Below, one piece after another: positions 24,855-32,337 of a stretch of DNA of 64,000 nt. Both the position numbers and the translations under genes were made by a program. Within the stretch, counting starts at the first letter, position 1. Each line of letters begins with the position of its first letter. The notes under the pieces are model-generated. The model saw nothing but the letters and a program-made list of their open reading frames with translations, was not told where the DNA came from and made no database searches. The stretch comes from Polaromonas sp. (lineage in GTDB: Bacteria > Pseudomonadota > Gammaproteobacteria > Burkholderiales > Burkholderiaceae_C): contig JAAFJF010000005.1 of NCBI GenBank assembly GCA_013298815.1, positions 28,957-92,956 of the forward strand, in the 5' to 3' direction.

Positions 24855-25061
24855 ATGAATAGCATCCACATCACCCAAAACCCATTGCGCATGAGCGGCA
24901 CGCCCTGCTTTGTGGGGACGCGCGTGCCGGTGAAGAGTTTGTTTGACTATTTGGAGGCTGGCGACAGTTTGGAGACGTTTTTAGAGCAATTCCCCACTGT
25001 CAGCCGCAGCACTGCCGTGGCGGTGCTGGAAGAGAGTCAACAGGCTTTGCTGGCTGCTTGA
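24855..25061 (+). CDS. DUF433 antitoxin (VapB-like)
   Basis: A 68-residue protein of the DUF433 family: NPLRMSGTPCFVGTRVPVKS followed by LFDYLEAGDSLETFLEQFP, a small winged-helix-like DNA-binding fold. DUF433 proteins are usual partners of DUF5615 PIN-like proteins and are taken to be antitoxins. AGGAG precedes the start. The stop overlaps the next start by one base (TGATG), the tight coupling normal for such pairs. Confidence 0.88.
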   Translation: MNSIHITQNPLRMSGTPCFVGTRVPVKSLFDYLEAGDSLETFLEQFPTVSRSTAVAVLEESQQALLAA

Positions 25062-25387
25062 TGCGTTTGCTGCTTGACGAATCAGTGCCCAAAGCACTGG
25101 GATTTTTGCTAGAGCCGCATTTTGTGCGCACTGCCCAAACCGCTGGTTTTGCGGGTTTGCTCAATGGCGAGCTGCTTGCCGCCATGAAAGCGGCGCAATA
25201 TGACTTGCTGGTCACATTCGACCAAAACCTGCCGTATCAGCAAAACGTCAACCTTCCTGTATCGGTAATGGTTCTGAAAGCCAATGACAACCGCGTTGCG
25301 ACAGCTTTGAAGTTTGCACCGTTGATAATTGCAGCTTTAGAAGCTGGTTTAACGCAGCGCTTGCAAATATTGACATTAAGCGAATAA
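25061..25387 (+). CDS. DUF5615 PIN-like toxin
   Basis: A 108-residue protein of the DUF5615 PIN-like family. The acidic residues of the putative nuclease site are LLLDESVP (residues 3-10) and LLVTFDQNLPY near 50, with the usual C-terminal helix-strand part. It is presumably an RNase toxin kept in check by the DUF433 protein. The ATG at 25061 is preferred over a TTG one codon earlier. Activity is inferred from family and pairing. Confidence 0.85.
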   Translation: MRLLLDESVPKALGFLLEPHFVRTAQTAGFAGLLNGELLAAMKAAQYDLLVTFDQNLPYQQNVNLPVSVMVLKANDNRVATALKFAPLIIAALEAGLTQRLQILTLSE

Positions 25388-25416
25388 ATAGGGAAATTTA
25401 TGCCCTATTCTTTGTG

Positions 25417-25460
25417 TTAGCCGGCATATTTACTGCCTAAGCAGCTATAAAATAAATAGC
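25417..25460 (-). repeat. Dispersed 43-base repeat, copy 4
   Basis: Reads TTAGCCGGCATATTTACTGC, then CTAAGCAGCTAT and ends AATAGC. It lies 29 bases after the toxin stop. Confidence 0.8.
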
Positions 25461-25488
25461 ATAATTTCATCTTACAAAAGCCCCCAAA

Positions 25489-25758
25489 ATGACCCAAGAT
25501 TCAACCCCAACCCAAGCCAACGCCGCCAAAAACCCAGCCCTGTGTGAACCCTGCGCTGGCATTCAGCAAAACTGGCGCAAGGCGCCTGGGCATGTGGAGT
25601 TGATTCAGGGGGTTAACCGCAAGGCGGAGCGTGGTCATGGCCAGGTGACGATTACGCGCTACTGGTGTGAGCGCTGCGGCACGGCTTGGGATTATGAGAA
25701 CAACAAGGTGAAGATGGACGCGGGTTGGTCGGTGGTGCCGGGGGCGAGAAGGGGTTAA
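25489..25758 (+). CDS. Hypothetical small zinc-ribbon-like protein
   Basis: An 89-residue protein I do not recognise. It has two CxxC pairs, CEPC near residue 19 and CERC near residue 65, spaced as in a zinc ribbon, with the second inside YWCERCGTAWDYENN. No signal peptide or membrane segment is seen. No clear ribosome site precedes the ATG at 25489. It stands alone between repeat copies 4 and 5. The Cys pattern argues that it is a real gene; the function is unknown. Confidence 0.6.
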   Translation: MTQDSTPTQANAAKNPALCEPCAGIQQNWRKAPGHVELIQGVNRKAERGHGQVTITRYWCERCGTAWDYENNKVKMDAGWSVVPGARRG

Positions 25759-25798
25759 AACTTCGATTTTTGAGGTGATTTAGGCCTTAATTTCATGC

Positions 25799-25842
25799 CT
25801 ATCCGGCGTATTTGCTGCCTGAGCAGCTATTGAATATATAGC
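25799..25842 (-). repeat. Dispersed 43-base repeat, copy 5
   Basis: Reads CTATCCGGCGTATTTGCTGC, then CTGAGCAGCTAT and ends ATATATAGC, between the small Cys-pair protein and hepT. Confidence 0.8.
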
Positions 25843-25880
25843 AAAACTAAGCTTAACCGCGAATCTACTACTGATAATAT

Positions 25881-26300
25881 ATGCCTATGAGTAGCTCTTC
25901 CATTGATCTCACCTCCCTGCGCAAAGCTTTGGCGCAGTTGAGCGAGGCGCTGGCTTTTTGGCATGGGTGTGCTGAGGGGGATGCGCTGAAGCCGCATTTA
26001 CGCTCAGCGGTGATTCGAAGTTTTGAGTTTACCTATGAGCTAGCTGTGCGCAGCACGCGTCGTGTGCTGATTGAGCGGGCTGAATCAGCCGATTTAGTGA
26101 ACGATTTGAGCTTTAGCGACTTGCTGCGCCGTGCTTTGGATGCTGGCTTGCCAATGCAGTTGGACACTTGGCGGCGTTGGCGTGATCTGCGCAACGCCAC
26201 TTCCCACGCTTATGACGAAGACCGGGCGAATGAGGTGGCTTTGGCGGCGGCTGATTTTGCAGTTGATGCGGGTTTGCTGCTCAAGGCGCTTGAGTCATGA
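25881..26300 (+). CDS. HepT-like HEPN ribonuclease toxin (HI0074 family)
   Basis: A 139-residue all-helical HEPN protein. The toxin motif RX4HXY is present as RNATSHAY (Arg104, His109, Tyr111). In studied MntA-HepT pairs Arg and His form the RNase site and the Tyr is AMPylated by the antitoxin. The gene starts at 25881 or at the ATG two codons later and overlaps the nucleotidyltransferase gene by four bases (ATGA). The order toxin-then-antitoxin is usual for this type. Repeat copies 5 and 6 flank the pair. Confidence 0.9.
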   Translation: MPMSSSSIDLTSLRKALAQLSEALAFWHGCAEGDALKPHLRSAVIRSFEFTYELAVRSTRRVLIERAESADLVNDLSFSDLLRRALDAGLPMQLDTWRRWRDLRNATSHAYDEDRANEVALAAADFAVDAGLLLKALES

Positions 26301-26632
26301 CAAACAAGATCGCTTTAACCAACCAACAAACCGACGAAGTTTGCGACATTTTGCGGTCTGTTTTGATGCAATCGCGTATAAAAAACCCCGAAAGCACGAC
26401 TGTAAAAGCATGGGTTTTTGGCTCACGTGCTACAGGACGGGCGCGTCCATACTCTGACTTAGACATCCTCATCTCCAGCCCTACACCGCTAGATTGGCGA
26501 GCCAGAGCCGACTTGCAAGACGCTTTTGAAGCCAGCAACCTGCCGTTTCGCGTCGATGTGGTCGAAGAAGCTCGCCTAGCGCCCTCATTAGCGCCGCGTG
26601 TGCTGGCTGAGCGGCGGTCTTTGCCAGTTTAG
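26297..26632 (+). CDS. MntA-like minimal nucleotidyltransferase antitoxin
   Basis: A 111-residue MNT-fold nucleotidyltransferase. The GSX10DXD motif appears as GSRATGRARPYSDLD and the third carboxylate in FRVDVVEE. All three metal-binding acids are present, so it should be able to AMPylate its HepT partner, the known neutralising step for this family. It overlaps the toxin gene by four bases, which fixes the start at 26297. Confidence 0.9.
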   Translation: MTNKIALTNQQTDEVCDILRSVLMQSRIKNPESTTVKAWVFGSRATGRARPYSDLDILISSPTPLDWRARADLQDAFEASNLPFRVDVVEEARLAPSLAPRVLAERRSLPV

Positions 26633-26667
26633 CGGTTGTAGAGGTGTTTTATGCCTCAATTTCATGT

Positions 26668-26710
26668 CTAGCCGGCGTATTTATTGCCTAAACTGCTATT
26701 AAATTTATAG
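26668..26710 (-). repeat. Dispersed 43-base repeat, copy 6
   Basis: Reads CTAGCCGGCGTATTTATTGC, then CTAAACTGCTAT and ends TTTATAG, between mntA and the pirin gene. Confidence 0.8.
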
Positions 26711-26763
26711 TACAAACACGATAAATTGTTCAGTGGCACAATGAAAAGCGGAGGATTTGAACC

Positions 26764-27615
26764 ATGAATACCGCAATTACAACCGCAAACCGAGCCATCG
26801 TTTACCGCACTATGGGCAGCAAACACGGCCCCATCACCCGCTTGATGAGCCCGTCTGACCTGGGCGAGCACCTCAAGCCGTTTGTGTTTTTAGACCATTT
26901 TGAGGCGGACTCGTCCAGCTTTGGCGGGTTTGGCATGCACCCGCATTCGGGCATCGCCACGCTGACGTGGATGATGCAAGGCTCCGCCAGCTACGAAGAC
27001 ACGACGGGTAAAGAGGGCGTTTTGCCCGAAGGCGGGGTGGAGTGGATGCAGGCGGGCGGCGGGGTGTGGCACAGCAGCAGCCCGACCCGTGGGGCAGCGA
27101 TGCGCGGCTTTCAGCTCTGGGTCGCGTTGCCGCCTACGCATGAAAACGCGGCGGCTTACAGCAGCTACATGGCACCAGACGTGATTCCGCAAAACGGACC
27201 AGCGCGCATTTTGCTGGGGCAATACGGCAGCGCCAAAAGCACGGTCACCCCACCGTCAGACATGAATTACCTCGCTGTCAACCTCAAAGCTGGCGAAAGT
27301 TGGACGTATCTGACACCCGCCGGCCACACCGTGGCGTGGGCAGCGCTGAGTCGGGGAACGGTGTCAGCGGGGGAGTTGGCTGATGCGCCGATGACAGCGG
27401 GCGAACTGGTGGTGTTTGACTCCAGTGCAGCGAGCATGCGGTTCACAGCGCTGCAAGATGCTGAATTTGTCATAGGTTCCGCTGTGCCGCATGGGTATGA
27501 TTTGGTGTTGGGGCGTTATTCTGTCCACACCAACCGCGAAGCCTTGCAGCAGGGCGAGGCGACCATCAAACAGATGGGTGTGGCGCTAGCGGCGCAGCGG
27601 CGGTTGCAAAAGTAA
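26764..27615 (+). CDS. Pirin-family bicupin protein
   Basis: A 283-residue pirin-like protein. The first cupin has MHPHSGIATLTWMMQG and WMQAGGGVWHSSS; the second cupin is degenerate, as is usual. In classical pirins the second metal motif ends His-x-Glu; here the residue after HS is Ser, so one iron ligand is missing, as I believe happens in a GGGVWH subfamily. Quercetinase-type or redox-sensing roles are known for some pirins; none can be assigned here. A membrane protein gene starts 11 bases downstream. Confidence 0.85.
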   Translation: MNTAITTANRAIVYRTMGSKHGPITRLMSPSDLGEHLKPFVFLDHFEADSSSFGGFGMHPHSGIATLTWMMQGSASYEDTTGKEGVLPEGGVEWMQAGGGVWHSSSPTRGAAMRGFQLWVALPPTHENAAAYSSYMAPDVIPQNGPARILLGQYGSAKSTVTPPSDMNYLAVNLKAGESWTYLTPAGHTVAWAALSRGTVSAGELADAPMTAGELVVFDSSAASMRFTALQDAEFVIGSAVPHGYDLVLGRYSVHTNREALQQGEATIKQMGVALAAQRRLQK

Positions 27616-27626
27616 GAAAGTTAGCC

Positions 27627-28517
27627 ATGACCAGATTAAAAAGTTGGGGTTTGTTGTTGGGCATTAGCGTGCCGCTGTTGTTCTACTTCGGCTGGTCGCG
27701 GCTGCAAAACGAAAAGGCGCGGATCAATCTTGACCGGTTTGCGGCATCGGGGGATGTGGCTGGCATAGGGCGTGTTTTGACGCCGTTTTACTTGAAAAAC
27801 AGAAAAATTGCGGTGACGGGTGATGTAGCGCTACCAGCTGCAGCAGCCAAAAGCGGCGTGAAAGCTTGGACGTTGCGCTCTGATGGCGTGGTTCAGGTTG
27901 AGCTGGATGCCAAGGTGGACGGCAAGATGGTGAGCTTGATGTATGTGCCTGTGGTGCGCGTCAACAACGTGATTTACGATTGTTTGAGCACTGCACCAAC
28001 CCAATTTGTAGGCAAATTTTGCTATGCCGAGACGCTGAATGCTGCTGAAGTTCAGGGAAGTGCCACCAAACTTGCCGCACTCATCAAAGCCCAACTGACA
28101 GCCAACGACCGTGCCATTGACGACGCGCCAGCGGTGCTGAGTGCATCTGGCAATGCCTTGCCTGCGGGTGCTGAGACGGGCAGCGTAGTCGCTGTGCCTA
28201 GCAAGGTGAGCGATCTGGATAAATGCGGTTTTCAGTGTGTGAAACCGCAAAGCTGCATTACGCCGCGCCCGCTGGCCTGCGGTAAATCGGTGACAGAGGG
28301 CAACAGCGGCTATTTCGCCATTGCGGCGACTCATACCGACTTCCGAGGCAAAGATGTGGCAAGCCGCAGCGACGCAGACAAAGCCTGTGAACAATCGCTT
28401 GGTGCGGGCTACAAAGTGCTGGAGGCAAGCAGCATCAGCGGTAAATATCAGTTGTCTGGCGACACCGAGTATTGGGTGCATAACGGTGTACAGGCGGATA
28501 AAAACTGCTGGCAATAG
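27627..28517 (+). CDS. Hypothetical membrane-anchored Cys-rich protein
   Basis: A 296-residue protein I do not recognise. The N-terminal segment WGLLLGISVPLLFYFGW is a membrane anchor or uncleaved signal, so the rest is probably periplasmic. The C-terminal half has at least seven cysteines (CGFQCVKPQSC, LACGKS, KACEQS, NCWQ), suggesting disulfides. It lies 11 bases after the pirin gene and probably shares its transcript. Confidence 0.65.
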   Translation: MTRLKSWGLLLGISVPLLFYFGWSRLQNEKARINLDRFAASGDVAGIGRVLTPFYLKNRKIAVTGDVALPAAAAKSGVKAWTLRSDGVVQVELDAKVDGKMVSLMYVPVVRVNNVIYDCLSTAPTQFVGKFCYAETLNAAEVQGSATKLAALIKAQLTANDRAIDDAPAVLSASGNALPAGAETGSVVAVPSKVSDLDKCGFQCVKPQSCITPRPLACGKSVTEGNSGYFAIAATHTDFRGKDVASRSDADKACEQSLGAGYKVLEASSISGKYQLSGDTEYWVHNGVQADKNCWQ

Positions 28518-28689
28518 AGGCGCTCTTAACCCTCTAATCCGCTTAAATCATCGTAAACCCTAGCAAAGGGTTTTCACTATATGGAAAAGCACGGTCGTGC
28601 TTAAAAATACGCCCACAGCAAAAAGTGGGTTTGAGTTTTCGTTTGGTTTTTTTGCTGCTTTCTCTTTTCAACAAAAAACAGGAAATAGC

Positions 28690-29625
28690 ATGAAATTAAA
28701 ACGAATAGCCGCAGCATGTACCGTGGCTTTTGCACTCTCGCTCTCAAGCTTCAGCGCTAGCCAAGCGGCAGACACCTACGCGCAAACCAAATACCCCGTC
28801 GTGCTGGTGCACGGGTTGTTGGGGTTTGACGCGATTGGCCCGATCAACTATTTTTACGGTGTGCCTGGCGCTTTGCGCAACAGCGGTGCGGTGGTGTTCA
28901 CGCCCAATGTGTCGCAAAGCAACAGCACTGAGCTGCGCGGCGAGCAATTGTTGCAGCAGTTGCGCAGCCTCAAAGCGCAATATGGTTATGCCAAGTTCAA
29001 CCTGGTCGGGCACAGCCACGGCGGCAACACGGCACGCTATGTGGCGGCTGTTGCGCCTGATTTGGTGGCCAGCGTCACCAGCGTGGGCACGCCGCATGCG
29101 GGCAGCAAAACGGCAGACGGCATTGCCAGTTTTGCGGATGCAGCGCACGTCACCGGCTTGGCAGTCGCCGTGGTGGATGGTTTGGCGAGTTTGATTTCGT
29201 TCTTTTCTGGCAGCGCCAGCAACCCGCAAAGCTCGTTCGCGGCTTTGCAGTCGCTCAGCACAGCGGGCGCGGCAGATTTCAACCGCCGCTTCCCGCAGGG
29301 CGTACCGACTAGCGCTTGCGGCCAAGGCGCGGAGGTGGTCAACGGCGTGCGCTACTACTCCTTTGGCGGCACATCGGTGCTGACCAATGTGTTTGACGTG
29401 AGCGACGCGCTGATGGCCGCTGGTGGCTTGTTTTTTGGATTTGAGCAAAACGACGGTTTGGTGGGCAAATGCTCCAGCCATTGGGGCAAAGTCGTTCGTG
29501 ACGACTACCCGTGGAACCATTTGGACGAGGTGAACCAAGCCTTCGGCCTGCGTGGCTTGTTTTCGCCCGACCCGGTGGCGATGTACCGCGCCCAGGCGAA
29601 CCGTCTCAAATCATTGGGGTTGTGA
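28690..29625 (+). CDS. Secreted triacylglycerol lipase (subfamily I.1/I.2)
   Basis: A 311-residue extracellular lipase. The signal peptide ends near SFSASQA-ADTYAQTKYP. The oxyanion motif VVLVHGLLG is followed by the nucleophile in LVGHSHGGNTARY; the acid and His are likely in EQNDGLVG and WNHLDEVNQ. Two cysteines (TSACGQG, GKCSSHW) fit the single disulfide of Burkholderia/Pseudomonas lipases, and the length fits that group. The start at 28690 has AGGAA upstream; reading from 28597 would hide the signal peptide. The foldase gene overlaps its end, as in known lip operons; export would use Sec then type II secretion. Confidence 0.93.
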   Translation: MKLKRIAAACTVAFALSLSSFSASQAADTYAQTKYPVVLVHGLLGFDAIGPINYFYGVPGALRNSGAVVFTPNVSQSNSTELRGEQLLQQLRSLKAQYGYAKFNLVGHSHGGNTARYVAAVAPDLVASVTSVGTPHAGSKTADGIASFADAAHVTGLAVAVVDGLASLISFFSGSASNPQSSFAALQSLSTAGAADFNRRFPQGVPTSACGQGAEVVNGVRYYSFGGTSVLTNVFDVSDALMAAGGLFFGFEQNDGLVGKCSSHWGKVVRDDYPWNHLDEVNQAFGLRGLFSPDPVAMYRAQANRLKSLGL

Positions 29626-30509
29626 TATTGCTTGAAAGGAATATACAACGGCGTGGCCTCACAGTCGTCGCTGTTGGCACGTTGCTTGCGCTGGCTTGTC
29701 TGGTCTATGTCAAGCTGACGCCAGTTGCTGCAACGGCGCAAGCAAAGTCGCTCATAGAAGTTGCAGGCGGATCGCGCTTTTTGGTCGCAGATGGCGACGG
29801 TACAGAGCCGATGAATGCACGTTTGGCGCAAGATGCAGATTTGAGTTTGCAAACATCGTCTCTGGCAGATACCCAGCTCGATGGTTCGTGGAGCATGGGC
29901 GCAAACGGCCAAGCGCAGCCAAATATCGCTTTGCGCAGGCGGTTTGACTACTTGTTGCTGCTGCAAGGTGAGCGCTCACTGGCAGCGCTGACGGTGGAAA
30001 TCCAACGCCAAGTCTCAACGGCGCACGGCGCTTTGGCTGCGCAGCAAATCGTGGCGCTGTGGCACAGCTATCTGCAATTGCAACAAAAGCAATGGAAAAC
30101 GCAGGTCGATATGCTGCGACCCACCACTTGGGCCAACGCCTTGACCGAGCGTAGCCAAGCGCGGCGCGAGTTGTTGGGCATCGCGTGGGCAGACGCTTTT
30201 TACCGTGATGAAGAGGACGCTTTGAGGCTGCAAATAGCCAAATTCAACGGTCAAACTGTGTTGGCCACACCGTTACCAGAAGCTAATTTACCCGCAGCAT
30301 TGCCCGACGCAGCTCTGCGCCAAGCCGAAGTCGATGCCGAATGGCAGCAATGGCAGCGCCGGCTAGAGGCTGCACGCGCCCAAGTTGCCCAGCTGCAGCA
30401 AGCGCCCGAGCTGTCCGCCACCCAGCGCACCGAGGCGGTCGCTGCCTACATCAACAGCCAGTTCAGCGGCACAGAGCTGGTGCGTGCCAAAGCTTTGTTG
30501 AAGTTATAA
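29622..30509 (+). CDS. Lipase-specific foldase (lipase chaperone)
   Basis: A 295-residue lipase chaperone (LifO/LipB family) anchored in the inner membrane by an N-terminal segment (GLTVVAVGTLLALACLVYV) with the folding domain in the periplasm. The family motif is RRFDYLLLLQGE, matching RxxFDY. Helices rich in Gln, Ala and Arg follow, and ELSATQRTEAVAAYINSQF resembles the second family block. The start is GTG at 29622, overlapping the lipase stop by four bases (GTGA), with GGGG upstream. Without it the lipase would probably not fold. Confidence 0.9.
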   Translation: MILLERNIQRRGLTVVAVGTLLALACLVYVKLTPVAATAQAKSLIEVAGGSRFLVADGDGTEPMNARLAQDADLSLQTSSLADTQLDGSWSMGANGQAQPNIALRRRFDYLLLLQGERSLAALTVEIQRQVSTAHGALAAQQIVALWHSYLQLQQKQWKTQVDMLRPTTWANALTERSQARRELLGIAWADAFYRDEEDALRLQIAKFNGQTVLATPLPEANLPAALPDAALRQAEVDAEWQQWQRRLEAARAQVAQLQQAPELSATQRTEAVAAYINSQFSGTELVRAKALLKL

Positions 30510-30511
30510 AT

Positions 30512-30554
30512 GCTATTATTTTTATAGCTGCTTAGGCAGTAAATACGTGGGCTA
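30512..30554 (+). repeat. Dispersed 43-base repeat, copy 7
   Basis: Begins two bases after the foldase stop: GCTATTATTTTTATAGC, then TGCTTAGGCAG and TAAATACGTGGGCTA. Confidence 0.85.
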
Positions 30555-30680
30555 AGTGCCAATTTAGAGGTGTTTTTGGGGTAAAAGTGCCTAAAATTAA
30601 GGGTTTGACGCCGTTCGGGCACAATTCTGAGCACAATGGGTCAAATCGCTAGCGATGCACAGACCTTGGAGAACAACACC

Positions 30681-31250
30681 ATGCCTAAATTTTTGCTAAA
30701 CACCTGCCGCCGCTTGACCATCGTTTTGTTAGCGTTCAGCCTGCTGGCCTGCAGCACCCTAACAGCACAACCGCGCTTTGTGGTGTCCAAAGACCAATTG
30801 CAGCAGGTGGTGGGCAAGCGCTTTCCGCTGCGTTATCCGGTGGCCGGCTTGCTCAACTTAGAAGTGCAAGCGCCCGAAATTCGGCTGCTGTCTGAGCAGA
30901 ACCGACTGAACGCTGTCATGGCGGTAGAAGCCAGCGGTGCGGCGCTGAACCGCAAACAGACGGGCACGTTTGAGGTGGAATTTGCGCTACGCTATGAAGT
31001 GAGCGATCGCACACTTCGCGCTACAAGCTTGCGATTCATGCGTTTGAACTTTCCAGGGCTGCAGCCCATGGCGTCTGACATGCTGAACTCGTACGGCCAA
31101 ACCTTGAGCGAAAAGGCGCTGCTGGAAGTGGTGCTGCATACTTTGAAACCGCAAGATTTGGGCATGGCAGACGGGATGGGCATGCAGCCGGGTAGCATCA
31201 CCGTGACCGAGCGCGGGCTGGTGGTTGATTTTGTCGCGAAAGCGCCATGA
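30681..31250 (+). CDS. DUF1439 lipoprotein
   Basis: A 189-residue lipoprotein: basic start MPKFLLNTCRR, hydrophobic LTIVLLAFS and lipobox LLAC, so the mature N-terminus is a lipidated Cys. The rest fits the DUF1439 family (VSKDQLQQVVGKRFPLRYPV at the front), periplasmic proteins of unknown function with an SMP/BPI-like look. TTGGAGAA precedes the ATG at 30681. Confidence 0.8.
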   Translation: MPKFLLNTCRRLTIVLLAFSLLACSTLTAQPRFVVSKDQLQQVVGKRFPLRYPVAGLLNLEVQAPEIRLLSEQNRLNAVMAVEASGAALNRKQTGTFEVEFALRYEVSDRTLRATSLRFMRLNFPGLQPMASDMLNSYGQTLSEKALLEVVLHTLKPQDLGMADGMGMQPGSITVTERGLVVDFVAKAP

Positions 31251-31340
31251 AGTTTGCAGACACCCGCATATCATTCTCACCAAGATTCCTCAAATCCATT
31301 TGTTCAACCATCTAATCAACCAACCCAGCAGGAGATACCG

Positions 31341-31742
31341 ATGTTCAGTCACGTAATACTAGGCGCTAGCGACCTAGAAAAGTCCAAAAAATTCTACGAT
31401 GCGGTCTTTGGCGCATTAGGCATGGGGCCCGGCGTTGCTAACACCACCACCAGCGGTGTTAAACGCTACTTTTACCGCAGCGCGACGGGTAGTTTTGGTA
31501 TTACCAACCCCATCAATGGCGAAGCGGCAACGCACGGTAATGGCAGCACGATTGGTTTTGCCATGCAGTCGCCCGAGCAGTGTGATGCTTTTCACGCGGC
31601 GGGCGTGGCTAACGGCGGTACAACGTGCGAAGACCCGCCGGGCTGGCGCGATGGCTCGGTCGGCAAAATGTACCTGTGCTATGTGCGCGACCCAGATGGC
31701 AACAAGCTTTGCGGGATGCACAGAGCACCAAAAGCGGCGTAA
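31341..31742 (+). CDS. VOC-family (glyoxalase/bleomycin resistance-like) protein
   Basis: A 133-residue vicinal-oxygen-chelate protein: HVILGASDLEKSKKFYDAVF at the start and VRDPDGNKLCGMHR at the end, the usual paired beta-alpha-beta-beta-beta units. The fold is clear but the substrate is not. AGGAGAT precedes the start at 31341. Confidence 0.88.
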   Translation: MFSHVILGASDLEKSKKFYDAVFGALGMGPGVANTTTSGVKRYFYRSATGSFGITNPINGEAATHGNGSTIGFAMQSPEQCDAFHAAGVANGGTTCEDPPGWRDGSVGKMYLCYVRDPDGNKLCGMHRAPKAA

Positions 31743-31774
31743 AAGCAGCCTAAAAGCCGCTTCTAGGGGTGCGT

Positions 31775-32296
31775 TTAGGCAGCCGGCTTGGCTTGAGTGG
31801 CCGCTTTTTTGACTTTACCGTCCTTGCCGACAGCTACCAGCTGGTAGTCTTCGGCATATTTTTTTCGCATCCGCACCACGTCTTTCACATATCGCTTGGT
31901 TAATGTGGTTTTTTGCGGCTCAGTCAAGATGCGGCCAGCCACTTTGAAGAATTTACTCTCTTCTTCTTTCAAGTGGTGCCTCACTTCTTCGCTTAACTTT
32001 TTTGCTTTGTTGAGCCAAGCGGCACCGCTTTTGTCGCTGACGGAGAGTTCTTCGCAGAGTTCTTCAATCTCATGATGTTCAGAAAGCGCATGGCGGGATG
32101 ACGATAACCCAGAGTCTGTCATCAAGATGGGCGCATATAAGAAGCGCTCTTCAGAAGCAGCATGCGCTTCAAGCTCAACTTTCAATTGCAGAAACAAAGA
32201 TTCTCGTTTGGCGGTATCGCTGCGGGTTGAAGTCAATTGTCGGCAAAGGCTGCGCTGAATATCGTGGCTTTCACGTAGGGCTTCAAAAAGTGTCAT
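31775..32296 (-). CDS. Hemerythrin HHE-domain protein
   Basis: A 173-residue four-helix protein of the HHE cation-binding family. Candidate iron ligands are His10 (LRESHDIQ), HAASEERF, SEHHEIEEL and HHLKEEES. The tail is basic and Ala/Lys-rich (KDGKVKKAATQAK). Such proteins bind a di-iron centre and sense or store oxygen species. It lies 41 bases after katE on the same strand, so the two probably form one stress transcript. Confidence 0.88.
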   Translation of the reverse strand: MTLFEALRESHDIQRSLCRQLTSTRSDTAKRESLFLQLKVELEAHAASEERFLYAPILMTDSGLSSSRHALSEHHEIEELCEELSVSDKSGAAWLNKAKKLSEEVRHHLKEEESKFFKVAGRILTEPQKTTLTKRYVKDVVRMRKKYAEDYQLVAVGKDGKVKKAATQAKPAA

Positions 32297-32337
32297 GACT
32301 ATCCTTAATTTGATGAATGGCAGAGTAATCGTTATGT

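Noticed and set aside
24734..26710. CRISPR-like spaced repeats
   Set aside because: Copies are 0.4-0.9 kb apart with genes between them and differ in sequence; no cas genes.
24734..26713. Integron-like gene cassette array
   Set aside because: The repeats between modules are all in one orientation as in integrons, but they lack attC-type core sites (GTTRRRY/RYYYAAC), are the same dispersed repeats found elsewhere in the window, and no integrase is near.
30604..30616. Fragment of the REP-like palindrome (CCGTTCGGGC)
   Set aside because: Only ten bases match and no second arm is present.
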